Made by a program: the position numbers and the translations under genes. From contig NC_060254.1 of NCBI RefSeq assembly GCF_921293095.1, positions 496,001-560,000 of the forward strand: a DNA stretch of 64,000 nucleotides, read 5' to 3'. The notes under the pieces were generated by a model. The model saw only the letters and a list, made by a program, of their open reading frames with translations. It searched no databases and was not told the DNA's origin. Positions 58,897 through 64,000 of the stretch are shown here, in pieces (the first letter of the stretch is position 1; each line of letters begins with the position of its first letter). This DNA is from Ischnura elegans (lineage: Eukaryota; Arthropoda; Insecta; Odonata; Coenagrionidae).

Positions 58897-59460
58897 TTAA
58901 GTAACCATACCAAGAAATCTTTTCAATTCTTTAGGGTTCTGTGGTCTAGGCATTTCACATATGGCCCTTACTTTAGAATTATCTGCCCTCATGCCATTCT
59001 CATCAAAAATATGACCTAAAAAGTTAATTTCCTTGACTCTGAAATGACATTTTGATTTGTTAAATTTAAGATTAACTTCCTTAGCCCTTTGAAAAACTCT
59101 TTGAATCCTTTCAGTATGTATACTTTCATTTTCTGCCCACACCAAAATATCATCTGCATAAACCAAAACACCAGGGATATCAGAAAATATTTCTGTCATG
59201 ATCCTGCTAAATATTTCTGGTGCAGAATTAAGTCCATATGGCAGCCTCAGAAATTTATACCTGCCAAAGGGGGTTTGAAAAGCACATAAATTAGAGCTTT
59301 CTGGTTCCAATGGTATCATCCAAAAGCCTGAATAAGCATCAAGATGAGAAAATACTTTAGCACCTTTGAGTTTATATCTTACTTGTTCAATAGTTGGCAG
59401 AGGATAATGAGACCTCATTAATGCCCGATTAAGATTACGAGGATCAAGACAGATCCTCAA
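58897..59460 (-). pseudogene. pol: gypsy reverse transcriptase segment
   Basis: A 187-codon frame with CLDPRNLNRALMRSHYPLP, FSHLDAYSGFWMIPL, the FGRYKFLRLPYGLNSAPE block and the catalytic YADD at residues 101-104, then NFLGHIFDENG and LKRFLGM. These are the fingers and palm blocks of Ty3/gypsy polymerases. The first RT residues lie in the preceding frame. The break sits in a run of nine A (minus strand) near 59470-59480. A second break lies just past KRFLGM near 58890. Confidence 0.93.
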
Positions 59461-61073
59461 CTGCCCAGACTTTTTTTTTCTACTATTACAATTGAGCTTA
59501 CCCAGGGTGTTGGGTCAGATACCTTTGTTACCACTCCCAGCTTTTCCATTCTCTGTAACTCATCTTTGAGCCTTGAGTATAAAGAAAATGGCACCTTCCT
59601 GAGAGGCTCAACCTTGGGTGGTACATCAGAGTGCATATTTAGAGTACATTTGTATGGGAGACATCCCAAACCCTGAAAAAGGTCAGAATATTTAAGCAAT
59701 AGTGAGTCAAATGTGACACTTCGTACAAATATATTAGAATTACAGGTCATTAAAACTCTCTTGATTAGTCCCAACTCTTGACATGTTGTGAGCCCTATAA
59801 CAGAAAAACATGGTTGGTCAGCGACCACAAATTTAATTGACACAATCCTTGCAGGAACAATTACACATTTTAAATTAACTATTCCTCTGACTTTGACCTC
59901 ACTACCCCCCAATCCACTTATTCTAATTGATGTTTGTACAATATTAGACTCGGCAATATTTAACATTTTAAATGTTTCGTAGGATATGACATTCGCCATG
60001 GCACCAGTGTCCAAAATAAATGGAACTTTAATATCATTGATTATTAGTTCTATTTGCCAGGCTGACGATAAAACATTATGACACATCACAGGTTTGTCAT
60101 CGTTTGACTTTGATTCTTTCTGGCAATTGATGATACCCAAAAACAAAGAATCATTTTGATCGATAGCATCGACCGTCACAGTTTTAATAGTGTCACGAAA
60201 AAAACAACATTTTGCATAATGACCCTTTTTAGAGCATACTCGACACTGAACCTGTTCTGCTGGACACTTGTAGCGATGAACTTGACCACACTTGGAGCAT
60301 TGAGTCTGCCGCGGCGATCTGAGCAGCTGCCGCCCGAACGGTTGACGTTGCTGCGCATGCGCGGACGTCTGCGTATTTCTCGTGGACCGTGCCGTTGCTG
60401 AACTCTGCGTGGTCGTCCGACGTGATGGTGCACCGGGGCGCGAACGTTGAACAAAGCTTACATCAGCCACTTTCAGTTTTTCCGCATCTCGCTGTGACGA
60501 CAGAATGACTTTGGCGAGATTAACTGTCTTAGAGAGATCGAGGTCTGGCTCTTGCAGTAGCTTCTCTCTAACCACATGATGTCGCCGATTCATATTTAGT
60601 ATAAATATGTCCTTTACCAGCGACTCTCGCAAATTACCGAACTCGCACGTATGACTCCGATTTTGCAGGTCAGTCAAATATACATCGATATCATCCTGAC
60701 CTTGTAGTCTTGAAAAAAATTTATATCTTTGCATAGTCAGGTTCTTTTTTGGCAGGAAATGGCTATTAAATTTTCTCACCAATTCATCAAAAGTAACTTG
60801 TGATCTGTCCACGTTGAAGGAATTAAAAACCTCCAACCCGTAGGGGCCAATGTAGTGGAGTAATAATGCCACCCGTCGTTCTTCCTTTTCTGACACGAGA
60901 CCACTGGCAATTAGATATATTTCGAAAGTTTGAAACCAGTGTTTCCAATTCACTGCGATATTGCCCTCTGTCTCCATCGGACGCACGTGGCCTGACATGC
61001 CGATCGTAGTCTGTGATCGCGGTTGAACACCCGTATTTGATTCAAGCCGGTCGGATTCGTCGGTTTTAGGCAT
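59457..61073 (-). pseudogene. gag-pro: gypsy Gag-protease fused frame
   Basis: A 538-codon frame starting MPKTDESDRL. Residues 40-190 are a Ty3/gypsy capsid (NWKHWFQTFEIYL, FNSHFLPKKN, RLQGQDDIDVYL). The nucleocapsid has a variant zinc motif at 259-270 and a canonical CX2CX4HX4C knuckle at 277-290. The aspartic protease active site DTGA is at 355-358, with IGL/GLG segments after it. The frame runs through the protease into the start of RT (TPWVSSIVIVEKK) and stops at the A9 run. Gag and protease share one frame, so no gag-pro frameshift is needed. Confidence 0.93.
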
Positions 61074-61139
61074 TTCGACCTACTTTTACTTGAAACATAA
61101 CAGTCGTAGCACAGACTTAAAGAAACTGGTACTTCGCGA

Positions 61140-61153
61140 CACTTCTGACACCA
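61140..61153 (-). promoter_or_regulatory. gypsy primer-binding site, tRNA-Leu
   Basis: Directly after the 5' LTR the minus strand reads TGGTGTCAGAAGTG, complementary to the 3' end of tRNA-Leu (CACTTCTGACA plus CCA, as in tRNA-Leu-CAA). Confidence 0.78.
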
Positions 61154-61304
61154 TGTTGTAGATTTATTGGTCCGTTATAATACATGGTCTTGACAACGTA
61201 GTCACCACAGAAAGACTGCCGGTTTCTGTACAGCAAACAACACTCTACCACAAGTGGCAGCACCGACACATATGTGGCGACATCTATACGACATACATAC
61301 AACA
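61154..61304 (-). repeat. gypsy 5' LTR
   Basis: 151 bp, identical by eye to 56706-56856. Followed by the GCTTC duplication. Confidence 0.95.
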
Positions 61305-61734
61305 GCTTCATGTCAAACCAGAAGTATATTTATCAGTATTTTAAAGAAGCCTTTCTTAGATAAAGACGTGTGAGATATTTGTTGGTGAAGTTGTTATCGC
61401 TAATCGCGGAAAAACGTCTTCTTTTCGACAACTATTCAACGTTGTTTGAACTGGTAAAAGATGTGGCTCTCATGGTATAGTTGTTGTTCTGATAATCATG
61501 GCAAAACTATACAGCTTTCGATAACTATTCATGATTGTGAGAAGTGATGTAAGATGTGGAAAAGCCCAATTAAAGTTTTCATGACACTGCTTCTAAAAAT
61601 ATTTCAACTTTAATTTTTGTTCACATGTTTTATTTATTCAGAATTCGGGATTCGTGAAATTTAGATGTTAAGTATATTCTACCTAATAATAAGTTTACCA
61701 TATTGGATGTATTACTGTATTTGTAATTTTTTCA

Positions 61735-61912
61735 ATTGAACTGTTTCATTGAAAAGTGACAAATTTCAATGGAATTTTTTTTCAATTGTAAAAATTTTCA
61801 TTTGAACTGTTCCATTGAAAATTTTTCAATTGAACTGTTCCATTGAAATTTGTCACTTTTCAATGGAACATTTCAATTGAATTTTTTCCCATTGAATTTT
61901 TCCAATAGGGAA
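61735..61912. repeat. ATTCCATTGAA inverted motif cluster
   Basis: At least six copies of TTCAATGGAA/TTCCATTGAA or TTCAATTGAA, many in inverted pairs, ending in TTCCAATAGGG. Confidence 0.8.
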
Positions 61913-62980
61913 AATATAAGTTCTAAAAATACCCAAAAGCCATTTTATTAATCCGCACTAATGAGTGTAAATTAATGTGGAAGATGAATGCTGTAGACGT
62001 AGTAGTTTTCCCTCGGTTGAGTTGCAAAGTTCGCGAAGTTGACAAAACGGCTAATTTTTCGGTGCGCGGAGTCATTTATTGCACTGGCCGTGTCTACATT
62101 TTTGAATTTTTTTAAGAAAATAAATCAGAATTTAGGATAACATTTACTTTAAAATGACGTATAGTTCATTATTATAGCATGAAGTGAAGCCGCAGGATAT
62201 AAATTTGCAAAGTACAGCGGCACATCATTTTGACGCCGACAGTAGAAGAAAACGCTGTCTTCTTGGCTGGCACTCGAATGCATGAGGGTCAACATTGCTC
62301 TATATTTTTATATTTCCTCCCTTGATTTTAAACATCATGGAATTTTCTATGTCCTTCCGTAACTGAAATTGAACAAGTGCCATAAATAATTTGAGTCCAA
62401 CGTAACCATCGAGAAACACCTATCTCGATTTTTGTTGAGAAGTTGAGTTTTTATTCTACGGCGGCCGAATTATCGAAAAATCTCAGTTTCAAGTTATTCA
62501 GTCGATGAAATATGGAAATATTATTTATATTAAAGTTATCTTCGCTCACATAGCACACGGGTTTATCATTCCGTTTATTATACTCTTATTTTTCCGTAAC
62601 GCTCATCCCGACAGACGGCATGCATCGAGGCTTTTCTTCTAATTTCCTCCGTGGGAATGCACACGAAAATTTTTTCTGGGGTGTTATTGCACAGAGGAAC
62701 ATTGCACCACTTGTAATTTTTCCTTATTTCACCCATGTTCTCCTTTAAACGCAACGTGGCTCTTTCAAACCTGCAGTTACTGGGCTTGGATCTGGACTCC
62801 TACTGAACTATGACGTCACGGCCTAAGATTAGTGGGGGCGGTATTTTTTAGCCCGCGAAACTCGGGAGACTTTTGGGAGTCATTTTCTAGTGTATAAACT
62901 GAATTTTAAGCGGAAAAAAGTATATTGCGGTACTAAGTGTTTACTGTAGTATATCAGCATACTGTTTATAAAAAGTATGC
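61913..62980. other. Unassigned DNA upstream of the Tigger transposase
   Basis: No gene or repeat recognised. It may contain the 5' end of the Tigger element, but no CAGTxxAACC terminus was found. Confidence 0.4.
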
Positions 62981-64000
62981 AATTTCCCTATTGCGGAGAG
63001 ATTTAACATTCCGGCATCCACACTTTCCACAATTATTGCCAACAGGTACAAGATGGGAAATGGTATTGAGAAATTTGGTCCGGAAAGGAAGAGGTCTCGG
63101 TCATGCAAAAATGACAAATTAGACAGGAAAGTATTTGAGTGGTTTACGGAGGTGAGAAGTGCCAATATCCCGTTATCTGGGTCCATCCTACAGGACCGGG
63201 CGAAAACAATAGCCCTAAAATTAGGGATAGATGATTTCCACGCCTCTAATGGATGGCTCTCAAGATTTAAGCGTCGGTGGAATTTGACGACTCTCAGGGT
63301 ATGTGGGGAGGAAGCAGCAGTCGACGTGGCCGTGGTGGAGGAGTGGAAGGAACATTTGCCTTCCTTGGTGGCTGGGTATGATCCCAAAGACATTTTTAAC
63401 GCCGATGAGTTTGGCTTCTTCTATAATCTCCTTCCGGACTCCATGTTAGCTACCAAGGGAGAAATTTGCCATGGGGGCAAACGAAGTAAAGAAAGATTGA
63501 CCGTTCTTTTCTGCACTAACAGTGACGGGTCAGAAAAGTTGAAGCCTTTCGTGATTGGTAAGTTTGTGAGTCCGAGGTGCTTCAAGCATGTTAAAAAATG
63601 CCATGCCGTTATGGGAATAACAAAAGTGCGTGGATGACGGCAATTTCATTTAGAGAGTGGTTCGCATCACTTGACGCAGTCATGGGGGGTAAAAATAGAA
63701 AAATTCTTCTTTTCCTTGACGGCTGCACCGCTCACAAAACATCAGATATGAAGCTGAGAAACGTGAAAGTCGTACATTTTCCCCCTAATTGCACGAGCAA
63801 AGTGCAACCACTCGATCAGGGGATTATATCCCTCGTGATGAGGGCCTATAGAAGGCAGCTGGTTGAATATCTTCTACCTAGAATAGGAAACACGGATGAC
63901 ATCAAGTCACTGAAGTGGAACATCCTGCAAGCCATTCAGCGTCTCTGTGTTGCATGGGATGGAGTAGAGAAGAGCGCAATCACGAATTGCTTCAGGAGGG
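62981..64000 (+). pseudogene. Tigger/pogo transposase, frameshifted and cut by window end
   Basis: A frame readable from about 62981, upstream of the ATG at 63053, gives the Psq-type helix-turn-helix (IAERFNIPASTLSTIIANRYK). The CENP-B-type second domain follows (VFEWFTEVRSANIPLSGSIL, NGWLSRFKRR). The DDE_1 catalytic domain has its first Asp in IFNADEFGFFY. The frame stops at 63637, but the domain continues from about 63604 in another frame: AWMTAISFREW, then LLFLDGCTAHKT (second Asp) and NCTSKVQPLDQGII (third Asp), open to 64000. The three acidic positions of a pogo/Tigger DDD triad are thus all present. One frameshift separates them. It cuts and pastes DNA at TA sites in intact relatives. 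Confidence 0.9.

Larger units (their letters stand above)
56706..61304 (-). mobile_element. Complete Ty3/gypsy retrotransposon
   Basis: 4,599 bp on the minus strand bounded by two 151-bp LTRs that read as identical, with GCTTC duplicated on both sides (56701-56705, 61305-61309). In minus-strand order: 5' LTR, tRNA-Leu primer site, gag with zinc knuckles, protease, reverse transcriptase, RNase H, integrase, polypurine tract, 3' LTR. There is no env gene. Short LTRs and a single gag-pro lead frame are consistent with compact gypsy lineages; I do not assign a clade. Identical LTRs point to a recent insertion, but the coding region is in four frame segments. Confidence 0.95.
54040..61910. mobile_element. 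Possible host element with CCCTATTGG ends and ATTCCATTGAA motif clusters
   Basis: CCCTATTGGAAAAA at 54040 and TTTTTCCAATAGGG ending at 61910 are inverted copies. Near both ends and at 54740-54960, 56205-56275 and 61735-61900 the motif ATTCCATTGAAA or its complement recurs many times. The left end also forms its own ~50-bp palindrome (54039-54090). Removing the gypsy and the 1.2-kb element inserted inside would leave about 2 kb. No target duplication was found, so the boundary is tentative. Confidence 0.45.

Noticed and set aside
61154..61304. env-like gene or third ORF in the gypsy element
   Set aside because: Integrase ends about 100 bp from the 3' LTR and gag starts about 80 bp from the 5' LTR, so there is no room for one.

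Overview
This is a transposon-dense stretch of animal nuclear genome, most likely from an invertebrate and probably an arthropod. The reasons are the mix of element types (a CR1/L2-like LINE, a Ty1/copia element primed by half of the initiator tRNA-Met, a Ty3/gypsy element, a Penelope-like element with a GIY-YIG domain, Tigger/pogo transposases, and hAT-, piggyBac- and Transib-like DNA transposons), the AT-rich unique DNA, and the absence of any bacterial operon. No host protein-coding gene could be supported. Nearly every long reading frame is a decayed mobile-element gene or runs through a GC-rich repeat. The species cannot be named from the sequence.

Layout. 1-395: tail of one non-LTR element. 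833-3626 (minus): a LINE with endonuclease and reverse transcriptase, with a second fragment of the same family at 3727-3932. 4578-9540 (plus): a copia element (LTR, tRNA primer site, gag, zinc knuckle, protease), split by a 3,331-bp element that has ~820-bp inverted repeats, CACAGTG ends and a 5-bp target duplication. 9.5-18.6 kb: mostly unrecognised DNA with a 288-bp tandem repeat and diverged pieces of the CACAGTG-ended element. 18660-22164 (minus): the back half of a copia pol gene, split by a 2,540-bp hAT-like foldback element with 406-bp inverted repeats.

22165-38614: a 16-kb complex satellite. Blocks of GC-rich hairpins built on a shared GGC-TTC-GCC core alternate with body segments made of ~155-170-bp diverged monomers; part of it repeats at 3,320 bp. 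An 832-bp TTAA-flanked element sits in one satellite copy, and the other copies show the empty site. 38615-40478: a tRNA-Ala-like sequence, a TA microsatellite and a 5'-truncated Penelope-like element (minus).

40.5-56 kb: unrecognised DNA with Tigger/pogo remnants and a 6.5-kb region bounded by CAGGGTTCCCACTC inverted ends. 54.0-61.9 kb: a nested structure in which sequence rich in an ATTCCATTGAA motif and bounded by CCCTATTGG ends holds a 1.2-kb inverted-end element and a complete Ty3/gypsy retrotransposon (56706-61304, minus). That gypsy copy has 151-bp LTRs that read as identical, a GCTTC target duplication, and frameshifts separating its coding segments. 62981-64000: a Tigger-type transposase that runs off the window.

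The genes do not form a host pathway. The window records successive insertions: older retroelements were cut by DNA transposons and a satellite, and a young gypsy copy entered last.
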